From Sphingomonas folli (GTDB taxonomy: Bacteria; Pseudomonadota; Alphaproteobacteria; Sphingomonadales; Sphingomonadaceae): DNA of 64,000 nt. The translations under genes were made by a program, and so were the position numbers. The notes under the pieces were generated by a model, which did not search any database, was not told the DNA's origin, and saw only the letters and a program-made list of their open reading frames with translations. Positions 40,955-52,757 of the stretch are shown piece after piece (the stretch's first letter is position 1; each line of letters begins with the position of its first letter). The stretch covers positions 124,001 to 188,000 of the forward strand of contig NZ_JAHXZL010000002.1 of assembly GCF_019429525.1 (NCBI RefSeq), written 5' to 3'.

Positions 40955-41644
40955 TCAGTCGTCGCCCTGCGGCCGCGGCAGCAGCAGCGCGAGCAGGATC
41001 ATGCGGCACTCGGCGTCGATCTCCCCGTCGATCAGCTCGGGGCGGAAGCGCCGCTGGAACGCCATGATCGCGGCCATGCGGTCGCTCACGTCATAGCCGA
41101 AGCGCTCGAGCGCGAGGCAAAAGGCGGGCTCGCTCCAGAACGGGTCCATCAGGTTCTTGGTCGGGCGCGGCAGCGCCAGCCGCAGCCGCGCCAGCCGGTG
41201 CCAAGGGAACAGCTCGCCGGGGTCGCGCTTGCGCGTCGGCGCGACGTCGGAATGGCCGACGATGTTGCCGCGCGTGATCTCGTGATGGTCCTTGAGGTGC
41301 GCGACGAGCCGGATCACCGCGTCGACCTGCGGCTCGGGGAAGCGTCGGTAGCCGAACTCGTGCCCGGGGTTGACGATCTCGATGCCGAGCGAGGCCGAGT
41401 TGACGTCGTCGACGTCGCGCCAGTGCGACTTGCCCGCGTGCCAGGCGCGCTTGTCGTCGTCGACCAGCCGCAGGATCGTGCCGTCCTCGTCGACGACATA
41501 GTGGCTGGACACCGCGGCCGCCGGGTCGCGCAGCCGCGCGATCGCCTCCTCGGCGCTGCGCATGCCGGTGTAATGGAGCACGATCATCGAGATCGGCAGC
41601 TCGCGCTCGTTGAAATTGGGCGACGGCGCCTCGACGCATCTCAT
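40955..41644 (-). CDS. N-acetylmuramoyl-L-alanine amidase (Amidase_2, AmiD/AmpD type)
   Basis: This 229-residue protein has the zinc-binding His in ISMIVLHYTGM, SSHYVVDEDGTILRLVDDD, AWHAGKSHW, NSASLGIEIVNPG and VGHSDVAPTRKRDPGELFPW, the last two carrying the catalytic Glu and zinc His/Asp. The C-terminal 60 residues (MAAIMAFQRRFRPELIDGEI) form a peptidoglycan-binding domain. It cleaves the amide bond between MurNAc and the stem peptide in cell-wall recycling. No signal peptide is obvious, which favours a cytoplasmic AmpD-like role. It overlaps the EamA gene by 4 bp. Confidence 0.9.
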   Translation of the reverse strand: MRCVEAPSPNFNERELPISMIVLHYTGMRSAEEAIARLRDPAAAVSSHYVVDEDGTILRLVDDDKRAWHAGKSHWRDVDDVNSASLGIEIVNPGHEFGYRRFPEPQVDAVIRLVAHLKDHHEITRGNIVGHSDVAPTRKRDPGELFPWHRLARLRLALPRPTKNLMDPFWSEPAFCLALERFGYDVSDRMAAIMAFQRRFRPELIDGEIDAECRMILLALLLPRPQGDD

Positions 41645-42543
41645 GCTGTCCGCTCGCTCCTCGTCGCCGTCCGGATCGTCACGATCGCCACCCCCAGCAT
41701 CGCCACCGCGCCTCCCGCCACCATCGGCCAGGTCAGCGGCGTGTCAAACCAATAGGATGCCGCGAGGACGCTGACCACCGGCGCGGCGAGCGTCAGCGGC
41801 GTGACGGTCGAGACCGGATGGCGCTGCAGCAGCCACATCATCGAGCCGTGGCCGAGCACGGTCGAGCCGATGCCGGAGAAGGCGATCGGCAGCAGCGCCG
41901 CGATCGGCGCGCGCGGCAACGCCGCGATCGCGCCGGGCTCGACCCACCACGAGGTCAGCGCCAGCGTCAGCGTGCCGAGCAGCCCGATCCAGGCATAGAT
42001 CGTGAGCACCGGCACACCGATCAGCCGGCGCTGGATCAGCGAGCACACCGCCCACACCAGGCTGCTCGCGGCGGTCAGCGCTAGCCCCAGCCCCTCGCGC
42101 GCCGCGGCCGGATCGAACACCAGCAGGCCGACGCCGGCGAAGGCCAGCAGGATGCCGATCACGCGCGGGGCGTGGATCCGCTCGCGCAGCACCACGATCG
42201 CGAGCAGCAGCGAGAAGGGCACGCCGAGCTGCCCCGCGATCGCCAGTGCGCCGACATTGTCCGACACCGCCAGGCTGAGATTGATGAAGACGTAGAACAG
42301 CCCGCCCGAGAGCACGCCCAGCCCGAGCAGCGGCACCATCTTGCCCGGCACGATCCGCAGCGCGCTGGCACAGACCAGCAGCACGATCGACTGGCGCAGC
42401 ATCCCCGCGGTGATCGGCGGGACCAGCGCGACCGCCACCTTCACCGCGACGATGTTGAGCCCCCACAGCAGGTTCATCATCACCACCACGGCGAGGTCGC
42501 GCGCGCCGAAGGGGGTGGCGGTGGTCGGGGCGGCGCTGCTCAC
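41641..42543 (-). CDS. DMT-family (EamA) membrane transporter
   Basis: 300 residues are encoded from a GTG at 42543, with ten predicted helices in two EamA repeats. The first repeat begins AVVVMMNLLWGLNIVAVKVA and the second GLALTAASSLVWAVCSLIQR. FYVFINLSLAVSDNVGALAI, FSGIGSTVLGHGSMMWLLQR and VSTVTPLTLAAPVVSVLAA are typical loop and helix signatures. EamA transporters export amino acids or other metabolites. The substrate cannot be read from the sequence. It lies 19 bp after cheR. Confidence 0.88.
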   Translation of the reverse strand: MSSAAPTTATPFGARDLAVVVMMNLLWGLNIVAVKVAVALVPPITAGMLRQSIVLLVCASALRIVPGKMVPLLGLGVLSGGLFYVFINLSLAVSDNVGALAIAGQLGVPFSLLLAIVVLRERIHAPRVIGILLAFAGVGLLVFDPAAAREGLGLALTAASSLVWAVCSLIQRRLIGVPVLTIYAWIGLLGTLTLALTSWWVEPGAIAALPRAPIAALLPIAFSGIGSTVLGHGSMMWLLQRHPVSTVTPLTLAAPVVSVLAASYWFDTPLTWPMVAGGAVAMLGVAIVTIRTATRSERTA

Positions 42544-42562
42544 GCCACGCCGGATCGCGGAC

Positions 42563-43411
42563 TTAGCGCGCGGTGTAAAGCCGCTCCGGCGTATCGGGCG
42601 CGCCGACCCGCTCGTAGAAGCCGCGCGCGCGCCTGCACGGGCGCAGCCGCTCCGACTGGCCGATCACCGTCTCGCCCGCGCCGAGCAGCAGCACCCCGCT
42701 CGGCTTCAGCGCCGCGGCGAGCCGCTCCAGCACCTGCTCGCGCAGGTGGGGCGCGAGATAGAACAGCACGTTGCGGCACAGGATCAGGTCGAACGTGCCG
42801 GCCGGCGCGGGGTCCGTGACCAAATTCTGGCGGCGATAGGCGATGGTCGCGAGCAGCTTGGGCTGCGCCACCCAGTGATCGTTGGGCGCGCTCTCGAACC
42901 ATCGCATCATGCGCCGGATCGGCAGGCCGCGCTGGATCTCGAACTGGCTGTAGCTGCCGGCGCGCGCGCGGGCGAGCGCGGCGGCGGAGACGTCGGTGGC
43001 GACGATCTCGGGCATCGGCCCGCCCGCCTCGGCGAACAGCATCGCGAGCGACAGCGGCTCCTGCCCGGTGGCGCAGGCGGCGCACCACACGCGCGCCGGC
43101 GCGGGTTGCTCCTGCACGAGCTTGGCGGCGGCCTCGATCACCCCCGCGTCGCGGTAGAAGCTGGTCTCCTGGTTGAGCAGCGAGTCGACGATCCGGTCGG
43201 CGAGTACGGTGTCGTGACGTTCCATCAGCCTCGCCGTGAGTTGTTCGATCCGATCGAGCCCGAGCGACTGGAGCAGCGGCTTCAGCGCGGCGTCGAATTT
43301 CCAGCTGCGGCCGGCGGCGATGCGCTGGCCGGTGCGCGCCTCGAGCAGCGCGGCGAAGACCTGGGCCGAGCCGGCGTCGATGGTCGGCTGGCCGTGCGCC
43401 GTCGCGCTCAT
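42563..43411 (-). CDS. cheR: CheR chemotaxis methyltransferase
   Basis: 282 residues are encoded from the ATG at 43411. The N-terminal helical domain ends LNQETSFYRDAGVIEA. The SAM-binding core has RVWCAACATGQEPLSLAMLF, the usual CheR glycine loop, with EIVATDVSAAALARARAG, FDLILCRNVLFYL and GVLLLGAGETVIGQSERL. CheR methylates glutamates of chemoreceptors to set adaptation. It overlaps cheB by 4 bp, so the CheB and CheR pair is translated together. No receptor or CheA/CheW gene is in the window. Confidence 0.93.
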   Translation of the reverse strand: MSATAHGQPTIDAGSAQVFAALLEARTGQRIAAGRSWKFDAALKPLLQSLGLDRIEQLTARLMERHDTVLADRIVDSLLNQETSFYRDAGVIEAAAKLVQEQPAPARVWCAACATGQEPLSLAMLFAEAGGPMPEIVATDVSAAALARARAGSYSQFEIQRGLPIRRMMRWFESAPNDHWVAQPKLLATIAYRRQNLVTDPAPAGTFDLILCRNVLFYLAPHLREQVLERLAAALKPSGVLLLGAGETVIGQSERLRPCRRARGFYERVGAPDTPERLYTAR

Positions 43412-44478
43412 CGGCTTCCCCCCGCGGCGATCGTGGCGCCCAGCTCGGCCGGCGACATCACGCCATGCGCCAGCCCTGCCTTGGCGACCGCGCCCGGCAT
43501 GCCCCATACCACCGAGCTGCCGCGGTCCTGCACCAGCACGGTGCCGCCGGCGTCGCGCACCGCGCGTGCGCCCTCGAGCCCGTCGCGCCCCATGCCGCTC
43601 AGCACGATCGCGAGCAGCCGCGGGCCATAGACCGCGGCGAGGCTGGCGAACATCGGGTCGACCGAGGGCAGGTTGCCGGTCGGCGCGGGCGCCTGCGACA
43701 GCCGCGTGGCCGCGCCGCCGTCGGGGAGCGCGTGCGCGACGAGGTGCGCGTCGCCCGGCGCGATCACCACCTCGCCAGGGCGGACGCGGCCATGCTCCTG
43801 CGCGATCAGGCTCGGGCGCTTGGCCGAGACGCCGACCTGCGCGGCGAAATAGGGCGAGAAGGACGGCGGCAGATGCTGGGTGACGAGGATCGGCTGGGTC
43901 ACCGCCGCGGGCACCGCCGCGAGCAGCGAGGCCAGCGCGTGGATGCCGCCGGTGGAGGCGCCGATCGCGATCGCGTCGAAGGCGGGCGCGGCGGCGACGA
44001 GCGGCGCTGGCGCGATCACGCGGCGCGCCGGCTCGGGCAGGGCCGCCGGACCGGCGAGCACGTCGAGCCGCGCCAGCAGCGTATCACCGAAGCGGCTGGC
44101 GAAGGCGCCCGCGACCGGCTTGACCAGCGTGTCGGCGGCGCCGAGCGCGAGCGCGCGCATCGTCACCTCGGCGCCCTCGGCCGCGGCGCTCGACACGATC
44201 AGCACGCGCGCGCCCGCGCCGGCGACGAGCAGCTGCGGCAGCGCGTCGATCCCGCTCTGCCGCGGCATCTCGAGGTCGAGCAGGATCACGTCGACGCGCT
44301 GCGTCGCTAGGAAGGCGAGCGCGCGCGAGGCGTCGCCGACAGCGCCGGCCAGCTCGAACCGCCCGCTCGCCTCGACGTAGCGGCCGAGCGCGGCGCGCGC
44401 GACCGCGGAATCGTCGACGATCAGCACGCGCGGCACCGTGCCGCGTGGCGGGGCCAGAGAGGACGCGGACTGCGGCAT
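43408..44478 (-). CDS. cheB: CheB protein-glutamate methylesterase
   Basis: This 356-residue protein has an N-terminal receiver domain (RVLIVDDSAVARAALGRYVE, phospho-acceptor Asp in VILLDLEMPRQSG, Lys in DTLVKPV) and a C-terminal esterase domain. The catalytic triad residues are Ser in AIGASTGGIHAL, His in VTQHLPPSF and Asp in SGMGRDGLEGA. It demethylates or deamidates chemoreceptors and is activated by CheA phosphorylation. It lies 35 bp after cheY and overlaps cheR. Confidence 0.95.
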   Translation of the reverse strand: MPQSASSLAPPRGTVPRVLIVDDSAVARAALGRYVEASGRFELAGAVGDASRALAFLATQRVDVILLDLEMPRQSGIDALPQLLVAGAGARVLIVSSAAAEGAEVTMRALALGAADTLVKPVAGAFASRFGDTLLARLDVLAGPAALPEPARRVIAPAPLVAAAPAFDAIAIGASTGGIHALASLLAAVPAAVTQPILVTQHLPPSFSPYFAAQVGVSAKRPSLIAQEHGRVRPGEVVIAPGDAHLVAHALPDGGAATRLSQAPAPTGNLPSVDPMFASLAAVYGPRLLAIVLSGMGRDGLEGARAVRDAGGTVLVQDRGSSVVWGMPGAVAKAGLAHGVMSPAELGATIAAGGSR

Positions 44479-44513
44479 GGCAGCGATCGGCCGGGGGGCG
44501 GCGGGTGCTGGCG

Positions 44514-44879
44514 TCAGGCGACGCCGACGATCTGGAGCTTGCTCTGCAGCGTCTCGCGATCGAACGGCTTCATGACATATTCGTCGGCGCCGGCCTCGAT
44601 CGCCGCGCGGATGTGCGCCATGCCGTTCTCGGTGGTGCAGAACACCACCTTGGGCCGCGCCGGCAGCGACTCGTCGCCGAGCGCGCGGAGGAACTCCATG
44701 CCGCTCATCACGGGCATGTTCCAGTCGAGCAGGATCACGTCGGGGCAGGCGGCGCGGCAGGCGGTGAGCGCCTCGCGCCCGTCGCCCGCCTCGGAAACGG
44801 TGAAGTCGAGCGTCTCCAGGATGTGCCGGGCGACCTTGCGGATCACCTTGGAGTCATCGACGATCAGGCAAGTCTTCAT
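44514..44879 (-). CDS. cheY: CheY-type single-domain response regulator
   Basis: 121 residues are encoded from the ATG at 44879. KTCLIVDDSKVIRKVARHIL has the acidic pair, VILLDWNMPVMSGMEFL the phospho-acceptor Asp, VVFCTTENG the Thr switch, and EYVMKPFDRETLQSKL the Lys. There is no output domain. It is first in the cheY-cheB-cheR unit. It would relay CheA signals to the flagellar motor or act as a phosphate sink. Which of the two applies cannot be told here. Confidence 0.92.
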   Translation of the reverse strand: MKTCLIVDDSKVIRKVARHILETLDFTVSEAGDGREALTACRAACPDVILLDWNMPVMSGMEFLRALGDESLPARPKVVFCTTENGMAHIRAAIEAGADEYVMKPFDRETLQSKLQIVGVA

Positions 44880-45143
44880 CGGGCGGTCCTGCGATACCAA
44901 GCGTGGCCTGCTTGTGCGGCGCGAGGGGTAAGTTTGGCGTTAACGGCGACGGGAAAACTGTCGCGGCCGCCTCACCTCGGGGCGCGGCGCGGGGGCGCCA
45001 CCGCCCTCCCCTCCCGCGCGCGATCGGTCCGCACGGTTCCCAGGCCGCTCAGCGCCTATCGGGTCCGGACCGGAGAGGTCCTCGATACCGTGCGAGGTGG
45101 TATGCGGGGAGGCCGGGCGCGCACCGCCTCCCCTCCCCCTCCG

Positions 45144-46232
45144 TCACCGCGCCCGTGCCCCCGGCCGGCGCCGCGGCGCGGCGTCCGACTGCCGCCGTAC
45201 CAGCGTATGGTCGAGCACGAGGTCGGGCGCGCTTGCCGCGGCACCGTCGCGGCGCGCGCGCAGCATCTGCGTCAGCATCCGCACCGCGGCGCGGCTCATG
45301 TCCGCGATCGGCTGGTGGATCGTGGTGAGCTCGGGCCAGATCGTCGTCGCGAGCGTGCTGTCGTCGAAACCGACCACGGTGAGGTCGCCCGGCACGTCGA
45401 GGCCGCGCCGATGCGCCACCGCGACGCTCGCCGCCGCCATGTCGTCGTTGCTGGCGAAGATCGCGCTGGGCGGCTGGGCGAGGTCGAGCAGCTCCTCGGT
45501 CGCGTCGAGCCCCGAGCGATAGCTGAACAGCCCGCGCGCCACCAACGCCTCGTCCGCCGGCAGCCCGGCCGCCGCCAGCGCGTCGCGATAGCCTGCCAGC
45601 CGCTCCTCGCTCGCGGTGAGATTGGGGTTGCCCGTGATGAAGCCGACCCGCTGGTGCCCGAGCGCGAGCAGGTGCGCGGTCATCGCGTGCGCGGCGGCGC
45701 GATCGTCGATCGAGACCCGGCCGATGCCGTCGGGCGAGCTGCTGGTCGCCACCACCACGGTCGGCACCCTCGCGGCGAGCAGCACCTCCAACACCGGCGG
45801 CGAGTCGCACAGGGGCGGCGGCAGGATGATGCCGTCGACCCCCGAGGCGACTAGCCGCTCGGCGACCTCGGCCTCGTGCTCGCCGGGATCGCATTTCTGC
45901 ACCACCAGCTGGATGTCGCCGCGCCCCGCCTCGTCGAGGCTGCCGAGCAGGAAGGCGCTGAGATACGCCTCGCTGGGATTGCTGTAGAGCAGCCCCAGCC
46001 GCACCTGCGACGCGCCCGCCAGGCTGCGCGCGGCGCGATTGGGCGCATAGTCGAGCCGCTGGATCGCCTCGCGCACCGCCGCGCGCGTCGCCTCGCGCAC
46101 GTTGTTCTCGCCGTTGATCACGCGCGACACCGTCATGGTCGAGACGCCGGCGAGCTGTGCCACATGGGCGATCGTCGGCGCCCCGGTCTGGCGCGATCCG
46201 CTGCCGCGCGCCCTGCGGATGTCCCCACTCAT
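45144..46232 (-). CDS. LacI-family transcriptional repressor
   Basis: This 362-residue protein has an N-terminal HTH (PTIAHVAQLAGVSTMTVSRV followed by the hinge NRAARSLAGASQVRLGLLYS) and a periplasmic-binding-protein-like sensor domain (GVDGIILPPPLC, ALGHQRVGFITGNP, ERLAGYRDAL, AIFASNDDMAAASV, TVVGFDDS, TTIHQPIADMSRAAV). It is divergent from the GH3 glucosidase. A LacI-type operator lies between them, so it probably senses a glucoside or its product and represses the rightward genes. Confidence 0.92.
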   Translation of the reverse strand: MSGDIRRARGSGSRQTGAPTIAHVAQLAGVSTMTVSRVINGENNVREATRAAVREAIQRLDYAPNRAARSLAGASQVRLGLLYSNPSEAYLSAFLLGSLDEAGRGDIQLVVQKCDPGEHEAEVAERLVASGVDGIILPPPLCDSPPVLEVLLAARVPTVVVATSSSPDGIGRVSIDDRAAAHAMTAHLLALGHQRVGFITGNPNLTASEERLAGYRDALAAAGLPADEALVARGLFSYRSGLDATEELLDLAQPPSAIFASNDDMAAASVAVAHRRGLDVPGDLTVVGFDDSTLATTIWPELTTIHQPIADMSRAAVRMLTQMLRARRDGAAASAPDLVLDHTLVRRQSDAAPRRRPGARAR

Positions 46233-46287
46233 GGCTGCGTTACGTACCAGTAAAAGCCGCCGCGGCTAGTCGCCGCGACGAAAATGC

Positions 46288-46301
46288 TGATAGCGTTCTC
46301 A
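46288..46301. promoter_or_regulatory. Candidate LacI-family operator
   Basis: TGATAGCGTTCTCA is an imperfect dyad around the central CG typical of LacI-family operators in alphaproteobacteria and xanthomonads (pattern TGnnAnCGnTnnCA). It lies in the 147-bp space between lacI and the GH3 gene, 79 bp before the latter's start. Confidence 0.6.
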
Positions 46302-46379
46302 TCGCCGCGCTTCTATGTTCGTCGCCGTCGCGGGACCGCCGCCTGCTCGGCAGCGGCGGCCCGTCATGGGAGGGGAAGA

Positions 46380-48775
<2,396 letters not shown>

Positions 48776-48779
<4 letters not shown>

Positions 48780-49795
48780 CGATGGACCTGCCCAAGAACC
48801 CACCCAGCCGCCGCACCGTGGTCGCCGCGCTCGCCGCCGCGCCGCTCGCCGCTCCCACGCCCGCCTGGGCGCTCGCCGAGGCGGCGCCCGCCGCGTCGGG
48901 CGACATACCGGGCGCGACGATCCAGCTCTGGCCCGACGCCGCGCCGGGCGCGCCCGCGACGCTGCCGACGCCCAAGATCGAGCAGCGCTCGAAGGAGGCG
49001 GGCGTCAACGACCGCTGGGTCACCGGCGTCGCACGGCCGGGACTGACGGTGCGGCGGCCGGCGCGCGCCAACGGCGCCGCGGTGCTGCTGATCCCGGGCG
49101 GCGGCTACGGCTTCATCGCCTGGGACAATGAGGGCGAGGAACAGGCGCGCTGGCTCAACAAGCTGGGCGTCACCTGCTTCATCCTCTCCTATCGCCTGCC
49201 AGCGGAAGGCTGGGCCAATCGCGCGCTCGTGCCGCTGCAGGACGCGCAGCGCGCGGTGCGGCTGATCCGCGCGCGCGCCGGCGACCATGGCGTCGACCCG
49301 AAGCGGGTCGCGGTGCTCGGCTTCTCCGCGGGCGGGCATCTCGCCGGCAGCCTCGCGACGCGCCACGCCGAGCCCTGCTACGCGCCCGTCGACGCCGCCG
49401 ATGACCTGTCGGCGCGGCCCGATCTCGCGGGGCTGATCTACCCGGTGGTGACGCTGGCCGAGCCGTTCACCCACGAGGGCTCGCGCGACAACCTGCTCGG
49501 CACGCCGTCGGGCGACGCGCAGCGCCGCGACGCCTCGGTCGAGCGCCGCGTCACCGCCGACACGCCGCCGGTCTTCCTCGTCCACGCCAGCGACGACGAG
49601 ACCGTGCCGATCGCCAACAGCCTGGCCTTGTATCAGGCGCTGCTCGCGGCGAAGCGGCCGGCCGAGCTGCACGCCTTCGACCAGGGCGGCCACGGCTTCG
49701 GCACGCGCCTGCCCGACAGCGCGCCGGCGTCGGTGTGGCCCAGGCTGTTCGCCGCTTATGCGGCAAGGCAGCGGGTGTTTCCGACGACGGGGTGA
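48776..49795 (+). CDS. Tat-exported alpha/beta hydrolase, carbohydrate-esterase-like
   Basis: 339 residues are encoded from the ATG at 48776, which overlaps the glucosidase stop by 4 bp; the ATG at 48764 is an alternative. A twin-arginine signal (SRRTVVAALAAAPLAAPTPA) is followed by an alpha/beta hydrolase fold: VLLIPGGGYGFIAWDNEGEE is the oxyanion loop, VAVLGFSAGGHLAG the Ser elbow, FLVHASDDETVPI the Asp, and FDQGGHGFGTRL the His. The BD-FAE/acetyl-xylan-esterase type of hydrolase is most similar. Coupling to the GH3 gene suggests removal of acetyl or feruloyl groups from plant glycans. Confidence 0.87.
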
Positions 49796-49844
49796 CGGCG
49801 CGCAGGGGGCGACCCGGTTGGGAACGGCCTCCACGACGGCAACA

Positions 49845-49943
49845 TTCGTCATTCCTGCGAAGGCAGGAATCCAGACACGCTGAGCTTGCGACTAGAAGCG
49901 GGACGTTCTCGCGTCTGGATCCACGCCTGCGCGGGGATGACGA
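49845..49943. repeat. Palindromic intergenic repeat (REP-like), class 1
   Basis: TTCGTCATTCCTGCG at the left and its imperfect complement ending ATGACGAA at the right enclose TCCAGAC...GTCTGGAT arms. The 99-bp hairpin lies between convergent genes. This CATTCCTGCGAAGGCAGGAA type is common in intergenic DNA of sphingomonads. Confidence 0.7.
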
Positions 49944-50012
49944 ACGGTGAGGAGGCGGGAGCGGCAACTCCACACGGCCGCCACTCATCCTGCACTCGCC
50001 TGGTGCCCCCCT

Positions 50013-50981
50013 TCACATCTCCCCGCGCGCGCGCCGGATCGCGAACCAGCGCTTCACGTTGGCGTTATGCTGCTCCAGCGTGTCGGCGAAGACGTGCCCG
50101 CCGCTGCCGTCGGCGACGAAATAGAGCGCGCGCGACGGCGCCGGGTCGAGCACCGCGTCGATCGACGCTCGCCCGGGATTGGCGATCGGGCCGACCGGCA
50201 GCCCCGCCGAGGCATAGGTGTTGTAGCCGTTCCTCGCGTGGAGCTCGCTCTGGCGGATGCGGCGGCCGAGCGGGCGGCCCTGGGTGATCGGGTAGATCAC
50301 GGTCGGGTCGGCCTGGAGCGGCATGCCCAGCCGCAGCCGGTTGGAATAGACCGCCGCCACCATGCGCCGCTCGGCGGGCTTGCCGGTCTCCTTCTCGACG
50401 ATCGAGGCGAGCACCAGCGCCTGCCGCGGCGAGGTCACCGCCGTCGCCGGCCTGCGCCGCGCCCAGGCCGCGGCGATATAGTCGCGCATCGCGCGCTGCA
50501 TCCGCGACAGCACCGCGGCGCGCGGCTCGCCGCGCTCGAAGGCATAGCCGTCCGGCAGCACCGAGCCCTCCGCGGGCACCGCGACGTCGCCGCTCAGCGC
50601 GTCGGCGCGCAGCAGCACGTCGCGCACCATCACCGCGGGCAGCCCCTCGGGGATCACCACCAGCCGCTGCACCACTTTGCCGCTCTGCAGCAGCGCCAGC
50701 ACCTGCGACGCGCTGGCGCGCGCGGGGATGGCATATTCGCCCGCGCGGATCGGCGTGCCGCTGCCGAACAGCCGCGCCTGAAGGCGGAAGCGCTGCGCCG
50801 AGGCGATCACACCGGCGCGCTCGAGCGCCCTGGCCGCGCCAGCGAGCGAGCTACCCTCGGCGACGGTGACGGCGACGTCGCGCCGGAGCGGGCCGGCGCC
50901 CTTCCAGCCCTGCGCCACCCACACGCCCGCGCCGAACAGCAGCAGCGCGACGATCAGTCCCAGGCAGCCGAGCCGGCGCAT
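50013..50981 (-). CDS. mltG: MltG endolytic murein transglycosylase (YceG)
   Basis: This 322-residue protein has an N-terminal membrane anchor (LGLIVALLLFGAGVWVAQG). A LysM-like part (VTVAEGSSLAGAARALERAG) follows. The YceG catalytic domain has LVVIPEGLPAVMVRDVLL, VLASIVEKETGKPAERRMVA with the catalytic Glu, and VYSNRLRLGMPLQADPTVIY and YNTYASAGLPVGPIANPG. MltG cuts nascent glycan strands and so sets their length. It lies 11 bp after fabF, at the end of the fatty-acid cluster, as in many bacteria. Confidence 0.94.
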   Translation of the reverse strand: MRRLGCLGLIVALLLFGAGVWVAQGWKGAGPLRRDVAVTVAEGSSLAGAARALERAGVIASAQRFRLQARLFGSGTPIRAGEYAIPARASASQVLALLQSGKVVQRLVVIPEGLPAVMVRDVLLRADALSGDVAVPAEGSVLPDGYAFERGEPRAAVLSRMQRAMRDYIAAAWARRRPATAVTSPRQALVLASIVEKETGKPAERRMVAAVYSNRLRLGMPLQADPTVIYPITQGRPLGRRIRQSELHARNGYNTYASAGLPVGPIANPGRASIDAVLDPAPSRALYFVADGSGGHVFADTLEQHNANVKRWFAIRRARGEM

Positions 50982-50992
50982 GGCGTCCTACG

Positions 50993-52252
50993 TCAGATCG
51001 ACGTCATCACCAGCGAGGCATTCGTCCCGCCGAAGCCGAAGCTGTTGTTGAGCACGGCGCGCACCTGGCGCTTCTTCGCGGTGTGCGGGACGAGATCGAC
51101 TCCGGTGCAGCTCTCGCTCGGATTGTCGAGGTTGAGCGTCGGCGGCACGATCTGGTCGCGCAGCGCGAGGATGCAGAAGATGCTCTCCACCGCGCCGGCG
51201 CCACCCAGCAGATGGCCGATCGCCGACTTGGTCGAGCTCATCGACAGGCCGCCGATATCGTCGCCGAACAGCCGCCGCACCGCGCCGAGCTCGAGCTCGT
51301 CGCCGAGCGGGGTGGAGGTGCCGTGCGCGTTGATATAATCGATGTCGGCGAGGCTCAGCCCCGACTTGCGCAGCGCCATCTCCATCGAGCGGTACGCGCC
51401 CGACCCCTCCGGGTGCGGCGCGGTGACGTGATAGGCGTCGCCGGACAGGCCGTAGCCGATCACCTCGGCGTAGATCTTGGCGCCGCGCGCCTTGGCCCGC
51501 TCATATTCCTCGAGCACCACCACGCCCGCGCCCTCGCCCATGACGAAGCCGTCGCGGTCTCTGTCATAGGGCCGGCTCGCCCTCTCGGGCGTGTCGTTGA
51601 AGTTGGTCGACAGCGCGCGCGCCTGCGCGAAGCCGGCGATGCCGAGCGGGCAGATCGCGCCCTCCGCGCCCCCCGCCAGCATCACGTCGGCGTCGTCCAT
51701 CGCGATCATCCGCGCCGCGTCGCCGATCGAGTGCGCGCCGGTCGAACAGGCGGTCACCACCGCGTGGTTGGGGCCCATCAGCCCGTATTTGATCGTGACC
51801 TGGCCGGTGATGAGGTTGATCAGCCGGCCGTGGACGAAATGCGGCGAGACGCGGCTCGGCCCCTTGTTCTCGCACACCAGCGACTCGCTGGCGATGCCCG
51901 GCAGGCCGCCGATGCCGGAGCCGATCGAGGCGCCGGCGCGGAAGCGCTCGGCCTCGCTCATCTCGGTTAGTCCGGCGTCCTCGAGCGCCTGGCTGGCGGC
52001 GTCGATGCCGTAGACGATGAAGGGGTCTACCTGGCGCTGGATCTTATGGTCCACCCGCTTCGACGCGTCGAAGCCATAATCGTGACCCGCCGGCTTCACC
52101 TCGCACGCGATGCGGCACTTCTGGTCCGACGCGTCGAAGCGCGTGATCGGCCCGGCGCCCGACTTGCCGGCGATCAGATTGGCCCAGACGGTCTCCACGT
52201 CGGCCCCGAGCGGGGTGACGAGGCCGAGACCGGTGACGACGACACGGCGCAT
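50993..52252 (-). CDS. fabF: Beta-ketoacyl-ACP synthase II (FabF)
   Basis: This 419-residue protein has the thiolase-fold active site: Cys in [18 protein letters not shown], His in [16 protein letters not shown] and His in [16 protein letters not shown]. It begins [20 protein letters not shown] and ends [18 protein letters not shown]. FabF elongates acyl-ACP by condensation with malonyl-ACP. It follows acpP by 137 bp and precedes mltG. Confidence 0.96.
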   Translation of the reverse strand: MRRVVVTGLGLVTPLGADVETVWANLIAGKSGAGPITRFDASDQKCRIACEVKPAGHDYGFDASKRVDHKIQRQVDPFIVYGIDAASQALEDAGLTEMSEAERFRAGASIGSGIGGLPGIASESLVCENKGPSRVSPHFVHGRLINLITGQVTIKYGLMGPNHAVVTACSTGAHSIGDAARMIAMDDADVMLAGGAEGAICPLGIAGFAQARALSTNFNDTPERASRPYDRDRDGFVMGEGAGVVVLEEYERAKARGAKIYAEVIGYGLSGDAYHVTAPHPEGSGAYRSMEMALRKSGLSLADIDYINAHGTSTPLGDELELGAVRRLFGDDIGGLSMSSTKSAIGHLLGGAGAVESIFCILALRDQIVPPTLNLDNPSESCTGVDLVPHTAKKRQVRAVLNNSFGFGGTNASLVMTSI

Positions 52253-52389
52253 AGACTTTCCTTCTCCCCCGGCGCCGCGTCACGCGTCGCGCCGCCGGTC
52301 CTTCCAAACGAAACGGCTCCCCACCCCCTGGCCGAGGACGGAGAGCCGCTCAAATCAGCTCGCGAGAGCGGGAGGACTCCCCCCGTTCC

Positions 52390-52626
52390 TCAGCCCTTGT
52401 GCTCGTCGATATAGGTGATCGCGTCCTTGACGGTCGAGATCTTCTCGGCAGCGTCGTCGGGGATCTCGACGCCGAACTCCTCCTCGAACGCCATCACCAG
52501 CTCGACGATGTCGAGGCTGTCCGCGCCCAGATCGTCGATGAAGCTGGCGTCTTCGGTGACCTTGTCGGCCTCGACGCCGAGATGCTCGACGACGATCTTC
52601 TTCACGCGGTCGGCGGTCTCGCTCAT
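52390..52626 (-). CDS. acpP: Acyl carrier protein
   Basis: This 78-residue acidic protein has the phosphopantetheine site Ser in [20 protein letters not shown]. It begins [20 protein letters not shown], and its length is standard. It carries the growing acyl chain for the Fab enzymes encoded around it. GAAAGAGGGAAAG precedes the ATG. Confidence 0.97.
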   Translation of the reverse strand: MSETADRVKKIVVEHLGVEADKVTEDASFIDDLGADSLDIVELVMAFEEEFGVEIPDDAAEKISTVKDAITYIDEHKG

Positions 52627-52757
52627 AGCTTTCCCTCTTTCAATTGGGGGGTAGGTTTCGAATTGCTGAACGCAGGTAGAACGGGCTCGGTCCCGTGGCA
52701 AGGGTGCGATTAACCCGCTCCACCCCCCTGCCACCCGCGGTTCGCCGCCCCAGCGGC

